Source: Microbacterium sp. LCT-H2
GTDB taxonomy: Bacteria > Actinomycetota > Actinomycetes > Actinomycetales > Microbacteriaceae
Assembly: GCF_001866135.1 (NCBI RefSeq)
Contig: NZ_MODW01000004.1
Span: 186,001-250,000, forward strand
Length of the DNA stretch: 64,000 bases
Direction: 5' to 3'
In this document: positions 27,117-36,803 of the stretch, piece after piece
Layout: the number at the start of each line of letters is the position of its first letter
Position numbering within the stretch: the first letter of the stretch is position 1
The notes under the pieces: model-generated
The model's input: only the letters and a program-made list of their open reading frames with translations
Databases searched by the model: none
Told to the model about the DNA's origin: nothing
Translations under genes and position numbers: made by a program

Positions 27117-27578
27117 TCACTTGCCCCCGGGCGGGCCGACCAGCAGCAGGATCACATACAGCGCGACGATGCCCACGACAAGCAGCACCGCGAGCACCCA
27201 GGGGCGACGGAGGAACCAGCGCATCAGGCGGTCGTACCAGCGACCGTCGCGCGGGTCGTCGGTGGCGTCGAGCCGCCAGTCGCCCCGGAGTCGACCGGTG
27301 CGGTGCAACCAAATCTCCATCGGGATGGTCGCGTACGGCACGACGGCGCTGAGGACGGCGAGCACGCCGACGCCCGGGTGCCACCGCTGGTTGAGCGCGA
27401 CGAGGACGGCGGTCGCGGCATAGGCGAGGAACACGAACCCGTGGACTCCGCCGCCGACCGTCACCACGACGCCGGGGGCTCCGACGGCGCGAGCGATGAT
27501 CGCGGCGATGAGGATGGTCCAGGTGATCGCCTCCGCGATCGCGAGGACTCGGTACAGGCGGCCAGGGGTGCGGAACAC
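27117..27578 (-). CDS. DUF3817 membrane protein
   Basis: 153 residues from a GTG with GAGGAG five bases upstream. Hydrophobic segments near residues 10-30, 35-60 and 65-85 make up DUF3817 (RLYRVLAIAEAITWTILIAA; VHGFVFLAYA). A C-terminal extension with WYDRLMRWFLRRPW and one more membrane helix follows. Function unknown. Confidence 0.82.
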   Translation of the reverse strand: MFRTPGRLYRVLAIAEAITWTILIAAIIARAVGAPGVVVTVGGGVHGFVFLAYAATAVLVALNQRWHPGVGVLAVLSAVVPYATIPMEIWLHRTGRLRGDWRLDATDDPRDGRWYDRLMRWFLRRPWVLAVLLVVGIVALYVILLLVGPPGGK

Positions 27579-27616
27579 GGGACTCCTCGGGTGGGGTACC
27601 CCTCCAGCGTATCCCG

Positions 27617-27677
27617 CTTCGAATCGCCCACTTGGCCCCATCCGCCGCCGAAATGGAGCAAGGTGAGCGATTCGAAG
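27617..27677. promoter_or_regulatory. Paired inverted TTCGAA boxes in the DUF3817/araC divergent region
   Basis: CTTCGAATCGC (27617-27627) and its exact reverse complement GCGATTCGAAG (27667-27677) are 50 bp apart start to start. Each contains the palindrome TTCGAA. They fit a looping or dimer-of-dimers operator for the divergent AraC regulator. Confidence 0.45.
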
Positions 27678-27713
27678 GGGAATAGGGGGACGGCGGCCGA
27701 CGTTGCCGAAGGC

Positions 27714-28628
27714 ATGGTGACGGTGGATGCGGACGCGCTGTCCTCGGTGCTCGGCACGGTGGACCTGCGCGTGGGGATCGCCCGCCGCTTGCGGCTGACC
27801 CCCGGAGGACTCCTCCCGCTGCCGTCCAGCCGGATCACCCTCGCCTACGTCGCCGACGGCGCCGTGCACGGGCATCCGCCTCTGGGCACGGGCTGCCGCC
27901 TCGACGTGGACCGTTCCTCGCAGCAGCTCACGGTCGAGGAGCCAGGACACCGCGACCGACTCGTGTCCGGCGACGCCTTCCTGCTGCTCCGCGGCGACGC
28001 CTTCGCGCTGGAGGCCGACGCCGAGACCGCGCTCCTCCTCGTCGACATCGAGCTCGCGGACACCGCCTCTCCCCTGCCCGCGCTCCTGCCGCCCTTCCTC
28101 GCGGTGACCGGATTCGACGCGCTGGAGCCGGCTGCCGCCGCCCTCGCCGAGAACATGGGCGTGGTCGATGCGCCCGCGTGCCCGGTGCGCCAGGGAGACC
28201 CGCTGATCTGCCGGATGATGGCGACCACCGTGCTGCTCTCGGTCATCCGGGCGTGGGCGGCCAACGGATGTGCGCCCGCGGGGTGGCCCTCGTTGTCGAA
28301 GGATCCCTTCCTCGACCGGGTGGTGGACGCCATCCACGAGCAGCCGGGACGGGACTGGACGGTCGAGCGCCTGGCCGCCGTCGGGGCCATGTCGCGCTCG
28401 GCCTTCGCGGAGCGGTTCCGTCTCACCGTGGGTCGCTCCCCCGCCGACTACGTCACGGAGGTGCGGATCGATGCCGCGAAGCGGATGCTCCAGGCCGGGC
28501 AGTCGGTGTCGAGCGTCTCGCGCGAGCTCGGCTACGCCTCGGACGAGGGCTTCAGCCGCGCCTTCCGCCGCCGGACGGGCATGACCCCGTCCTCCTGGCG
28601 CGCCTCGCACTCCCTCGTTCCGGCCTGA
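27714..28628 (+). CDS. AraC-family transcriptional regulator with cupin-type N-terminus
   Basis: 304 residues from the ATG at 27714; GTG at 27663 would add 17 residues but would place one operator box inside the gene. The N-terminal half resembles the AraC cupin_6 domain (DALSSVLGTVDLRVGIARRLRL; LVSGDAFLLLRGDAFAL). The C-terminus has two helix-turn-helix motifs (WTVERLAAVGAMSRSAFAERF and VSSVSRELGYASDEGFSRAFRR). The convergent MFS exporter is the nearest possible target, with DUF3817 divergent. Confidence 0.88.
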   Translation: MVTVDADALSSVLGTVDLRVGIARRLRLTPGGLLPLPSSRITLAYVADGAVHGHPPLGTGCRLDVDRSSQQLTVEEPGHRDRLVSGDAFLLLRGDAFALEADAETALLLVDIELADTASPLPALLPPFLAVTGFDALEPAAAALAENMGVVDAPACPVRQGDPLICRMMATTVLLSVIRAWAANGCAPAGWPSLSKDPFLDRVVDAIHEQPGRDWTVERLAAVGAMSRSAFAERFRLTVGRSPADYVTEVRIDAAKRMLQAGQSVSSVSRELGYASDEGFSRAFRRRTGMTPSSWRASHSLVPA

Positions 28629-28653
28629 TCCCGCGATCTCCCCCCTCCCGGGG

Positions 28654-28748
28654 CGGGCACGGCTTCGGAGACCGGCGGCGACATGCCGACCCCGGACCCG
28701 AGGCTCCCGGGGACGGCGTGTCGTCGGCCAGCTCCGAAGTTGTGCCCG
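28654..28748. terminator. 95-bp imperfect palindrome between convergent araC and MFS genes
   Basis: Arms 28654-28687 and 28715-28748 (34 nt each) pair at about three quarters of positions, with exact blocks CGGGCAC and CTTCGGAG; the 27-nt centre holds a further CCCCGG/CCGGGG stem. It ends five bases from the MFS stop. Probably a bidirectional terminator, but much longer than most. Confidence 0.5.
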
Positions 28749-28752
28749 GAGG

Positions 28753-29949
28753 TCAGGAGCGGGCGCTGCGGCGGTTCGAGAGTCCGAAGAGGACGGCACC
28801 GGCGAGGAGCGAGACCGCACCGATCGTGTAGACGAGCTCGATGCTCAGGGTGTCGACGAGGAGTCCGCCCACGCCCGCCGCGAGCGTGATCGCCCCCTGG
28901 AACCCGACGACCACGAGGCTCCCCCCGGCCTCCAGGCGGTCCGGCATGCGGTGGCCCACCCAGGTGTTCACGACGATCAGCCACGACGAGAAGAAGAAGC
29001 CCCAGAGGAGCACGACCGCGCCGATGCCGATGATGGATCCGGAGAAGAGCACCATCGAGAGCACCGCGGCGGAGATGACGAGCGGCGCGAATACCGCGAA
29101 GAAGGCGAAGGAGCGGTCGATCACGAGGCCGATGGAGAGGTTGCCCAGGAGGCCCCCGACACCGAACAGCGCCAGCAGCACGACGATCGTCGAGGCGTCT
29201 ACGTCCGGGATGCGCTCCAGCGCGAGGCGGACGTAGGTGTAGGCGAGGAAGTGGCCGAGCACGACCAGCACATGTCCGACCATCCCGAGGCCGATGCCCG
29301 GACGCCGCACCGTGTCGACGAGCAGACGCAGGCTCGACGCGCGCTCTGCCGGGACGGTCGGCAACGCCCACCGCAGGGCCACGGCCAGCACCACCATGAG
29401 CACTCCCGCGATCGCGAACACGGCGCGCCAGTCGACGACCTCGCTCAGCATGACCCCGAGCGGGACGCCGGCGACCGTGGCGAGCGAGACGCCCGCGGAG
29501 GTGAACATCACCCCGCGACCGAGGTGCTCCGGCCCCGCGAGCCGCGCGGCGACCGTGATCGACATCGTCCAGTAGGCGCTGAGCGCCGCTCCCAGCAGGA
29601 ACCGCGCCAGCAGCACGACGACGAGGTTCGGCGCGATGGCGACCACGAGGTTCGACACGGCGGCGGCGAGCGCCATCCACACCAACAGCGACCGACGGTC
29701 CAGACGGGGGAACACGAGGCCGACGGTCGGGGCGACGAAGAGCCCGACGAGCGCGGTGACGGTGACGGTCTGCCCGGCCTGGCCGGGGGTCACCCCGAGG
29801 CCGTCCGCCATCTCGGTGAGCACTCCGTTGGGGAGGAACTCGGCGGTCACCAGCAGGAAGCCCATCACCATGAGGGCGATGAGTCCGCCGTAGCGGATGC
29901 GGTCACCGCGGCTGGTCGGCAGGGTCGGGACGGGGGCGGTCGTGGTCAT
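28753..29949 (-). CDS. MFS transporter, DHA1 (AraJ/sugar or drug efflux) type
   Basis: 398 residues with 12 hydrophobic segments. N-terminal MGFLLVTAEFLPNGVLTEMADGLGV and the motif A-like VFPRLDRRSLLVW match the Bcr/AraJ/arabinose-efflux group. Likely a proton-driven exporter of a drug or sugar. It stands alone, on the strand opposite to its neighbours. Confidence 0.87.
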   Translation of the reverse strand: MTTTAPVPTLPTSRGDRIRYGGLIALMVMGFLLVTAEFLPNGVLTEMADGLGVTPGQAGQTVTVTALVGLFVAPTVGLVFPRLDRRSLLVWMALAAAVSNLVVAIAPNLVVVLLARFLLGAALSAYWTMSITVAARLAGPEHLGRGVMFTSAGVSLATVAGVPLGVMLSEVVDWRAVFAIAGVLMVVLAVALRWALPTVPAERASSLRLLVDTVRRPGIGLGMVGHVLVVLGHFLAYTYVRLALERIPDVDASTIVVLLALFGVGGLLGNLSIGLVIDRSFAFFAVFAPLVISAAVLSMVLFSGSIIGIGAVVLLWGFFFSSWLIVVNTWVGHRMPDRLEAGGSLVVVGFQGAITLAAGVGGLLVDTLSIELVYTIGAVSLLAGAVLFGLSNRRSARS

Positions 29950-30102
29950 GCTTCCAGACTCGCAACGGGGACCGGCCTGCGCCCGACCGGTCGTCCGCCG
30001 CATCCGACCGATCGTCCGACCCTGGACAACCCCCGAGGCACCCCCTAGGCTCGACGACGCACCGGGATCCGCCCGGGAAGCCCGAGCGAAGGAGGCGATG
30101 AG

Positions 30103-30165
30103 ATGAACGCTGTCGTCGTCGCGCCTATCGCCGACCACCTTCCCTTCGAGGCCACCCGCTCCTGA
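30103..30165 (+). CDS. Possible 20-residue leader peptide upstream of the RIO kinase
   Basis: A 20-codon frame (MNAVVVAPIADHLPFEATRS) with a very good ribosome site (GAAGGAGGCGATGAG before the ATG) ends 33 bp before the RIO kinase start. The ribosome site is far stronger than that of the kinase, and a hairpin follows the stop. This arrangement suggests translational control, but conservation cannot be tested here. Confidence 0.4.
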   Translation: MNAVVVAPIADHLPFEATRS

Positions 30166-30172
30166 TCGCCGC

Positions 30173-30195
30173 GTGGCCTCCCTTCCCGGAGCCAC
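30173..30195 (+). promoter_or_regulatory. Hairpin covering the RIO kinase ribosome site
   Basis: GTGGCCTCC pairs with GGAGCCAC (one bulge, six-base loop); the GGAG in the right arm is the only candidate ribosome site for the GTG at 30199. Translation of the upstream short frame could open it. Confidence 0.4.
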
Positions 30196-30198
30196 ACC

Positions 30199-31071
30199 GT
30201 GACCGAATCCCCCGCTTCCTCGGAAGCCGCGTCCTTCGACGCCACCTCCTTCGACTCCCTCGAGACCGCCCTCTCCTTCGCCGAGGTCGAGCCCGGCGCC
30301 AACCAGCGCTGGACGACCTGGCCCTCGTCCACCCCCACCGAGCGGGGGCCGGACCCCCGCCCCGCCTGGGTGGTGACCTCCGCCGGCGCCCTGGACACCG
30401 AGCTCGGCATCCTGAAGACCGGCAAGGAGGCCGACGTGTTCCTGCTGGAGCGCGCCGTGCCCGACGACCCGACGCAGCGCACCCTCCTCGCCGCCAAGCG
30501 CTACCGCGGCATCGAGAACCGGAGCTTCCAGCGCTCCGCCGTCTACACCGAGGGACGCAGCACGCGGAACACCCGCGACACGCGCGCCCTCGCCAAGAAG
30601 ACCGCCCACGGACGGGAGGTCGCCGCAGCCCAGTGGTCGCTCGCGGAGTTCGAGGCCCTGTGCCGGATGTGGGAGCGCGGTGCCCCGGTCCCCTATCCCG
30701 TGCAGGTCAGCGGCACCGAGGTGCTCATGGAATTCCTCGGCGACGAACGGGGCATCGCGGCACCCCGGCTCGCCCAGGTGCGCGGGTCGAACGCCGAGAT
30801 GCAGGAGTACTTCACGCAGGTGGTCGACCTCATGCGGGTCTTCGCCGTCGCGGGCTTCGCGCACGGCGACCTCTCCGCCTACAACCTCCTCGTGCACGAG
30901 GGGCGTGTGCGGGTGATCGACCTGCCGCAGATCGTCGACGTGATCGCGAATCCGCAGGGCCTCGACCTCCTGCACCGCGACTGCGTCAACGTGTGCGACT
31001 GGTTCGCACGGCGACGGGTGGAGTGCGACGCCGAGGCCCTGTTCGCCGACCTCCTCGGGACCCTGTTCTGA
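30199..31071 (+). CDS. RIO1-family serine/threonine kinase
   Basis: 290 residues from GTG. Kinase marks: LGILKTGKEADVFLLE (nucleotide loop) near residue 73, AAKRYR (ATP-binding Lys) near 97, catalytic HGDLSAYNLLVHEG near 222, and metal-binding VIDLPQIVDVIANPQG. RIO kinases are mainly archaeal and eukaryotic ribosome-biogenesis factors, with a branch in actinobacteria of unclear role. It converges on the agmatinase-like gene with a 9-bp gap. Confidence 0.9.
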   Translation: MTESPASSEAASFDATSFDSLETALSFAEVEPGANQRWTTWPSSTPTERGPDPRPAWVVTSAGALDTELGILKTGKEADVFLLERAVPDDPTQRTLLAAKRYRGIENRSFQRSAVYTEGRSTRNTRDTRALAKKTAHGREVAAAQWSLAEFEALCRMWERGAPVPYPVQVSGTEVLMEFLGDERGIAAPRLAQVRGSNAEMQEYFTQVVDLMRVFAVAGFAHGDLSAYNLLVHEGRVRVIDLPQIVDVIANPQGLDLLHRDCVNVCDWFARRRVECDAEALFADLLGTLF

Positions 31072-31080
31072 CCCCCGGGG

Positions 31081-32028
31081 TCAGGAGGCGAGTCGGGCGG
31101 CGAGAAGGGTGACCAGCTCGTACACGACGTGGCTCGCGGCGATCCCGGTCATCTGGGCGTGATCGTACGCGGGCGACACCTCCACGACGTCGGCGCCGAC
31201 GATGTCCCGGTCACGCAGCGCCCGGAGGATGCGCAGCAGCTCGCGGCTCGTGAGCCCTCCGGCCTCGGGGGTCCCGGTGCCGGGCGCGTGCGCGGGGTCG
31301 AGCACGTCGATGTCGATCGAGACGTACAGCGGCTTGTCGCCGATGCGGGTGAGGATGCGGTCGATCGCGGCCTCCACCCCGTGCTCCTCGATGTACTCGC
31401 TGGAGACGATGGAGAAGCCGAGGCGCTCGTCGTCCTCGAGGTCCTGCTTCGAGTACAGGGGTCCGCGGGTGCCGACGTGGCAACTCGCGGTGAGGTCGAT
31501 CAGCCCCTCCTCGCTCGCGCGGCGGAAGGGGGTGCCGTGCGTGATGGGGGCCCCGAAGTAGGTGTCCCACGTGTCCAGGTGGGCGTCGAAGTGGAGGACC
31601 GCGACGGGTCCGTGCTTCACGGCCACCGCCCGCAGCAGGGGAAGGGCCACGGTGTGGTCGCCGCCGATCGTGACGAGGCGCTGCACCTGCTCACCGAGCG
31701 CCAGCGCCGCGCGCTCGACCTCGGTCACGGCCTCGGTGAGGTCGAACGGGTTCACCGGGATGTCCCCCGCATCCACCACCTGGGCGAGCTGGAACGGCGA
31801 CACGTCCTGTGCGGGGTTGTAGGGCCGGAGCAGCCGGGACGACTCCCGCACGTGCGACGGGCCGAAGCGGGTGCCGGGGCGGTAGCTCACGCCGGAGTCG
31901 AACGGGATGCCGACCACCGCGATGTCGGCGCGCGGCACGTCCTCGATGCGGGGCAGGCGGGCGAAGGTGGCGATGCCGGAGTACCGCGGGTTCACGGAGG
32001 CGTCGACGGGGCCGATGTTGTCGGTCAT
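31081..32028 (-). CDS. Agmatinase/guanidinobutyrase-family ureohydrolase
   Basis: 315 residues. Mn2+ ligand motifs GGDHTVALP near 122, [10 protein letters not shown] near 145 and [19 protein letters not shown] near 233 define the ureohydrolase family. It would release urea from agmatine or another guanidino compound such as 4-guanidinobutyrate. Adjacent on the same strand to a TPP-dependent enzyme, an amidohydrolase and an MFS symporter, so it belongs to an amine or arginine catabolic cluster. Confidence 0.9.
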   Translation of the reverse strand: MTDNIGPVDASVNPRYSGIATFARLPRIEDVPRADIAVVGIPFDSGVSYRPGTRFGPSHVRESSRLLRPYNPAQDVSPFQLAQVVDAGDIPVNPFDLTEAVTEVERAALALGEQVQRLVTIGGDHTVALPLLRAVAVKHGPVAVLHFDAHLDTWDTYFGAPITHGTPFRRASEEGLIDLTASCHVGTRGPLYSKQDLEDDERLGFSIVSSEYIEEHGVEAAIDRILTRIGDKPLYVSIDIDVLDPAHAPGTGTPEAGGLTSRELLRILRALRDRDIVGADVVEVSPAYDHAQMTGIAASHVVYELVTLLAARLAS

Positions 32029-32060
32029 TTCTCGTTCCTGTTCGTCGGGAGATGTGGGTC

Positions 32061-33677
32061 TCAGAGGGCGTGCTGCGGGATGTGCACGAGCTGCACCCCG
32101 CCGTCGGCGATGGCCGCGCGGATGCTGGGAGCGATGTCAGCACGCGATGCCACCCGTCGCCCGGTCGCCCCGAAGGCGGTGGCGAGCGCGGCCCAGTCCG
32201 GCTGCACGAGGTCGACGCCGACCGGGGTCATGCCCCGGTCGAGCTCATTCTGGCGAATCTCCGCGTACCCGCCGTTGTCGACGCACACCACGGTGACGTC
32301 GAGACGCTGCTCGACGGCGGTGACGAGCTCGTTCACGCAGAACATCAGAGCGCCGTCGCCGATGACGGTGACGACCGGGCGTTCCGTCTGCGCGACGGCC
32401 GCGCCGATCGCGGCGGGGAGGCCATAGCCGAGCGTGGCGTAGGTCGGCGTGTAGAGGAGGGAGTGCGGCTGCTCCTGCCGCAGCACGCTGCCGAGCGCCA
32501 TGTACACGATCTGGGAGGAGTCGCCCGCCACGATCGCGTCGGCAGGGAGGGCGTCGGCGATGATCTCGGCCAGCGCGACGGTGTCCGGCGCGGTCTCCCG
32601 CGACTCGGCCTCGATCGCAGCCCGCTCGGCCGTGAGGTCACGGGCGGGCCGTGCGGGGTCCGGCAGCAGCGGCAGGAGGGCGTCGGTCACGGCGGCGGCG
32701 TCTCCGGTGAGGCCGACCGTCGCGGTGAGGTTCTTGTCCTGCTGCTCCGGAGAGATGTCGACGCGGATCACGGCGCCGCGCGCCTCGAGCCGGGGAGCCC
32801 AGAGCTCCGCCTCGCCCAGCTTCGAGCCGACCACGAGCAGCACGTCGGCGTCTTCGGCCACGGCCCGTGCGGCGGCGAGGCGCAGGTTCGAGCCGAGGGA
32901 CAGCGGGTGCCGTTCGTCGAGCACCGCCTTGCCGTTCAGGCTTGTGAGCACCGGAGCCCCGAGCCGCTCGGCCACGGCGACGAGCTGGTGCGCGGCGTCC
33001 ACCGCACCCCCACCGGCCACGATCACCGGGCGGCGGGCGGCGGACAGCAGCCGGGCGGCCTCGGCGAGCGCGATCGGATCCCCGGAGACGCGGTCGGGCA
33101 TCGGGCGCGGTTTCCGGTCCTCCGCGGGCACGGCGGCGGGCGCCTCCAGCACGTCGAGCGGGATCTCGATGTGCACGGGGCGGGGACGGCCGGTGCGGAA
33201 GAGGTGGAACGCGTCGTGCACGGCCTGCACCGCCTCCGCCGCGGTCGACACCCGTCGCGACCACTCCGCGATCGCGCCGACCATGGCTGTCGCGTCCTTG
33301 GTCTCGTGCAGCGTGCCGACGTCGGCGAACTCCGCCCCGAGCGGCACGCCGGGCGAGAGGACGATGAGCGGCCGAGACTCGCAGAACGCGGTGCCGATCG
33401 CGCTCATCGCGTTCTGCAGGCCCGGGCCTGAGGTCGTGATCACCACGCCGGGGAGCCCGGTCTGCTGCGCCCATCCGTCCGCGCCGTACCCCGACCCCTG
33501 CTCGTGGCGGTTGGTCACGGCGCGGATGCCGAGGTCGGCGAGGGGCCGGTAGAACTCCAGGTTGTGCGTGCCGGGGATGCCGAAGACGGCGGTCACCCCG
33601 TAGGCGCGGATGGTCTCCAGGACCGCACGGCCCGCGGTGTCGGCGTACCGGTCGTCTCCGATGGTGTCGGTGCTCAT
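32061..33677 (-). CDS. Thiamine-pyrophosphate-dependent enzyme (acetolactate synthase/2-ketoarginine decarboxylase type)
   Basis: 538 residues with the three-domain layout: N-terminal TPP pyrimidine domain ([21 protein letters not shown]; catalytic Glu in [28 protein letters not shown]), a central domain ([15 protein letters not shown]), and a C-terminal TPP pyrophosphate domain ([20 protein letters not shown] to VDNGGYAE). Next to the agmatinase-like gene, an AruI-like 2-ketoarginine decarboxylase is a reasonable guess; acetolactate synthase is less likely as no small subunit is present. Ribosome site GAGG is eight bases from the ATG at 33677. Confidence 0.85.
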   Translation of the reverse strand: MSTDTIGDDRYADTAGRAVLETIRAYGVTAVFGIPGTHNLEFYRPLADLGIRAVTNRHEQGSGYGADGWAQQTGLPGVVITTSGPGLQNAMSAIGTAFCESRPLIVLSPGVPLGAEFADVGTLHETKDATAMVGAIAEWSRRVSTAAEAVQAVHDAFHLFRTGRPRPVHIEIPLDVLEAPAAVPAEDRKPRPMPDRVSGDPIALAEAARLLSAARRPVIVAGGGAVDAAHQLVAVAERLGAPVLTSLNGKAVLDERHPLSLGSNLRLAAARAVAEDADVLLVVGSKLGEAELWAPRLEARGAVIRVDISPEQQDKNLTATVGLTGDAAAVTDALLPLLPDPARPARDLTAERAAIEAESRETAPDTVALAEIIADALPADAIVAGDSSQIVYMALGSVLRQEQPHSLLYTPTYATLGYGLPAAIGAAVAQTERPVVTVIGDGALMFCVNELVTAVEQRLDVTVVCVDNGGYAEIRQNELDRGMTPVGVDLVQPDWAALATAFGATGRRVASRADIAPSIRAAIADGGVQLVHIPQHAL

Positions 33678-33687
33678 CGTGTCATCC

Positions 33688-35355
33688 TCACATCGCGTGC
33701 CGACGGACGCCGTCGACCCAGGTCTCGCGCACCTGGATCGCCGCGATCTCCTCGGCCGGCACCGCGAGCGGATCGTCCGAGAGCACCGCGAAGTCGGCGT
33801 ACTTGCCTGGCTCCAGGGAGCCGAGGTCGTCCTCGCGGCCGATCGAGACCGCACCCTCGATCGTGTGCGCCCGCAGCGCCGCGGTCGCGGAGATGCGCAG
33901 GTCGTCCGGGCCGAGCCGGTGTCCGCGACGGGTGACCCGGGTGACCGCGGTCTGGATCGCCTCCAGCGGGATGGGCTCGGCGACCGGGGCGTCGGAGGAG
34001 ATCGTCATGGGCACGCCCGCACGCTCGAACTCCCCGAGCGGGTTGAATCGCTCACCGGGGGTGCCGATGGCCTCTTCCACGCCCTCGCCCCAGTTGAAGT
34101 AGTGCTGCGTCTGGTTCACGGGACGGATGCCGGCGGCCGCCATCCGCTCGATCTGCGCGGGGGTCGGCAGGCCGCAGTGCTCGATGCGGTGCCGGGCATC
34201 CGCGTCCGGACGCTCCGCGAGTGCCGCCTCGATCGCCGACACGACCATCTCGATCGCGGTGGGCGACTGGGCGTGGGTCGCGGTCTGGAGTCCGGCCGCG
34301 TGCGCCGTGCGGATGAGCTCCGCGTAGTCGGCGGGCTCGTGGTAGAGCTGGCCGGTGCGGCAGGGGTCGCCGACGTAGCCGTCCGGGAAGTACGCGGTCC
34401 AGCCCCCGAGAGTGCCGTCGGCGTAGAACTTGATGCCGGCGAAGCTCAGGTGGGCGTTGCCGAACTGCCCGACCAGTCCCATCTCCAGCGCCTCGTCGAG
34501 CAGGTGCGACAGCAGGTACATCGACACGCGCAGCTCCAGCCGCCCGGCCTCGGCCAGCCGCAGGTACATGTCGAACTCGCGACGCGTGACCTGGCAGTCG
34601 CCGATGGAGGTGACCCCGCCCGCGAGGAACCGCTGCGTCGCCGCGTCGAGCTGGCGCAGGTGCTCCTCCGGCTCGTCCGCGAGGTGGAAGTTCGGACCGT
34701 GGTGGCCGATCTTCACCCCGTGGACGCCGGTGAGGATGTTGCACGCCGCGTCGGACAGTTCGCCGGTGAGCTCGCCGTCGGCGTCGCGGAAGAACTCGCC
34801 GCCGTCCGGGTTCGGGGTGTCCCGGTCCACGCCGTTGAGCTCCAGCGTGTACGAGTTCACCACCCCGCCGTGGCCGGAGGCGTTCATGAGGTACACCTCG
34901 CGGTCGGCGGCCACCTCGTCGAGCTCGAAGCGGGTGGGGTGCCGCTTCTCAGCGAGGTTGCGCTGCTCGTAGCCGTAGCCGCGCACCGGACGGCCGGCGG
35001 GGAGTTCGGCAGCCGCGGCCTTCAGCAGCGCCACGATCTCCGGGATGCTCCCCGCCTTCTCCGGACCGCAGTCCACCCAGGTCATCATCTGCCCGAACAT
35101 CAGCGGATGCGCATGCGCGTCCACGAAGCCGGGGACGACCACCGCCTCGCCCAGATCGACGCGTTCCGGGGTGAGTCCGGCCCGCGCCGCCACGTCCTCG
35201 CACGCCGCCGCCGTGCCGAGGGCGACGATGCGCCCCCGGTCGGTCAGCATCGCGGTGACGGTGGTGTCCGCCGGGTCCGCCGTGTGGATGGCTCGTGCGG
35301 TGACGAGGACGGGAGCGGCCTGGGCCGAGCGGTCGAAGGGGGTGAGCTTTCTCAT
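33688..35355 (-). CDS. YtcJ-like metal-dependent amidohydrolase
   Basis: 555 residues. Amidohydrolase_3 marks: GFVDAHAHPLMFGQ near 77 (metal His pair), a His-containing THAQSPTAIE, RHRIEHCGLPTPAQIERM, and TISSDAPVAEPIPLE (metal Asp). Hydrolyses an amide or formamide bond of unknown substrate. Eleven bases upstream of the TPP enzyme, likely one transcript. Confidence 0.87.
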   Translation of the reverse strand: MRKLTPFDRSAQAAPVLVTARAIHTADPADTTVTAMLTDRGRIVALGTAAACEDVAARAGLTPERVDLGEAVVVPGFVDAHAHPLMFGQMMTWVDCGPEKAGSIPEIVALLKAAAAELPAGRPVRGYGYEQRNLAEKRHPTRFELDEVAADREVYLMNASGHGGVVNSYTLELNGVDRDTPNPDGGEFFRDADGELTGELSDAACNILTGVHGVKIGHHGPNFHLADEPEEHLRQLDAATQRFLAGGVTSIGDCQVTRREFDMYLRLAEAGRLELRVSMYLLSHLLDEALEMGLVGQFGNAHLSFAGIKFYADGTLGGWTAYFPDGYVGDPCRTGQLYHEPADYAELIRTAHAAGLQTATHAQSPTAIEMVVSAIEAALAERPDADARHRIEHCGLPTPAQIERMAAAGIRPVNQTQHYFNWGEGVEEAIGTPGERFNPLGEFERAGVPMTISSDAPVAEPIPLEAIQTAVTRVTRRGHRLGPDDLRISATAALRAHTIEGAVSIGREDDLGSLEPGKYADFAVLSDDPLAVPAEEIAAIQVRETWVDGVRRHAM

Positions 35356-35397
35356 GATGCCTGTTCGCGGTGGTGTCGTGCGGAGGAAGAGTGCCGG

Positions 35398-36741
35398 TCA
35401 GGGCAGGCGGTTCGCCGTGGTGTCGGTCCGGGCGGTGAACGACGCCGTGACCGGGGCCTCGTCGGAGTGCTGCGGCGCGAGACGCGTGCAGATCCCGGCG
35501 ATGACGGCCATGCCCACGAACATCGCGATGACCGACCAGACGCTGCCGGTCCAGGCGATGAGCTGCGTCGCGAACCAGGGCGAGAAGCCGGCCCAGACGG
35601 CGGCGCCGACGCCGTACGACAGCGCGATGGAGGTGTAGCGGGCCTGCGGACGGAACATCTGGGCCAGGATCGCCGCGATCGGGGCGTAGGTCGCGCTCAT
35701 CGCGATGCGCACGAGCGAGGCGAAGAGGAAGATCAGCGGCTCCACGCGGCCCGGCATCAGCAGCAGGAAGGGCGCGAAGGTCAGCACCGAGGTGATCAGG
35801 CCGATGTACATCACGTTCTTCCGGCCCCACTTGTCACCCAGCCAGGCGACCGGCAGCGTCACGACGAACTCCACGAAGGAGGCCAGGGTCATCGCGTCGA
35901 GGATGACCTGCTCGCTGATAGCGATGGGCTCGCCGGTCGCGTACGCGGTGGCGAAGGTGGTGGCCAGGTAGTAGCCGCCGGTGGAGATGGGCAGGATGCC
36001 GATGCCGAGGAGGATCGGCTTCCAGTTCACTCGGAGGGCGAAGGCGAGCGGCATGGACTGCTTGCGACCTTCGATCTTCTCCTCGAAGACCGGCGACTCC
36101 TCGACGCGATACCGGACCCACAGACCGACGCCGATCAGCACGATCGACAGCAGGAACGGGATGCGCCAGCCGCCGTCGATGATGAACGTGTCGCCGCCGC
36201 GGGCCATGATCGCGAAGATGCCGGAGGCGAGGAGGGCGCCGGCCGGGTTGCCGAGCTGGGTGAAGCCGCCGTAGAACGTCTTCGACTTCTCGGGAGCATG
36301 CTCGACGCTCATGAGCACCGCGCCGCCCCATTCGCCGCCGACCGCGAGGCCCTGGATGGCGCGGAGCAGGATGAGGAGGATCGGGGCGAGGATGCCGATG
36401 TTCTCGTAGGTCGGGAGGCAGCCGACGAGGACGGTCGCGGCCCCCATCAGCAGCAGCGTGATGACGAGCGAGACACGCCGGCCGAGCTTGTCGCCGATGT
36501 GGCCGAAGACGATGCCACCGAGGGGGCGGACGAGGAAGGCGACCGCGAACGTCGCGAAGGCCGCGGCGGTCTCGGCCAGACGGTCACCGCTCGGGAAGAA
36601 CAGCGGGCCGAACACGAGGGCGGCGGCCGTGGCGTAGACGTAGAAGTCGTACCACTCGATGGTGGTGCCGACGAAGGCGGCGAAGCCGGCGCGGCGCGCG
36701 CGGCTGTGGACGCCGCTTCGGGGGGTGGGGGTAGTGGTCAT
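35398..36741 (-). CDS. MFS metabolite:H+ symporter (MHS family)
   Basis: 447 residues, 12 membrane segments. Typical MHS start AGFAAFVGTTIEWYDFYVYATAAALVFGPLFFP and motif GHIGDKLGRRVSLVI. Related carriers import carboxylates, betaine, proline or shikimate. Probably imports the compound degraded by the three downstream enzymes. First gene of that operon, divergent from the Lrp regulator. Confidence 0.9.
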   Translation of the reverse strand: MTTTPTPRSGVHSRARRAGFAAFVGTTIEWYDFYVYATAAALVFGPLFFPSGDRLAETAAAFATFAVAFLVRPLGGIVFGHIGDKLGRRVSLVITLLLMGAATVLVGCLPTYENIGILAPILLILLRAIQGLAVGGEWGGAVLMSVEHAPEKSKTFYGGFTQLGNPAGALLASGIFAIMARGGDTFIIDGGWRIPFLLSIVLIGVGLWVRYRVEESPVFEEKIEGRKQSMPLAFALRVNWKPILLGIGILPISTGGYYLATTFATAYATGEPIAISEQVILDAMTLASFVEFVVTLPVAWLGDKWGRKNVMYIGLITSVLTFAPFLLLMPGRVEPLIFLFASLVRIAMSATYAPIAAILAQMFRPQARYTSIALSYGVGAAVWAGFSPWFATQLIAWTGSVWSVIAMFVGMAVIAGICTRLAPQHSDEAPVTASFTARTDTTANRLP

Positions 36742-36789
36742 GGACCCGCTCCTTCGCGGATGGTGTCGGATAGCGAAGGATGCTACGGA

Positions 36790-36803
36790 CGTGAAGCATC
36801 ACG
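36790..36803. promoter_or_regulatory. Candidate Lrp-type operator in the MFS/lrp divergent region
   Basis: CGTGAAGCATCACG is an inverted repeat CGTGA-N4-TCACG within the 218-bp divergent region, about 50 bp upstream of the MFS start. The surrounding stretch (36780-36850) is noticeably richer in A+T than its neighbours. Confidence 0.35.
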
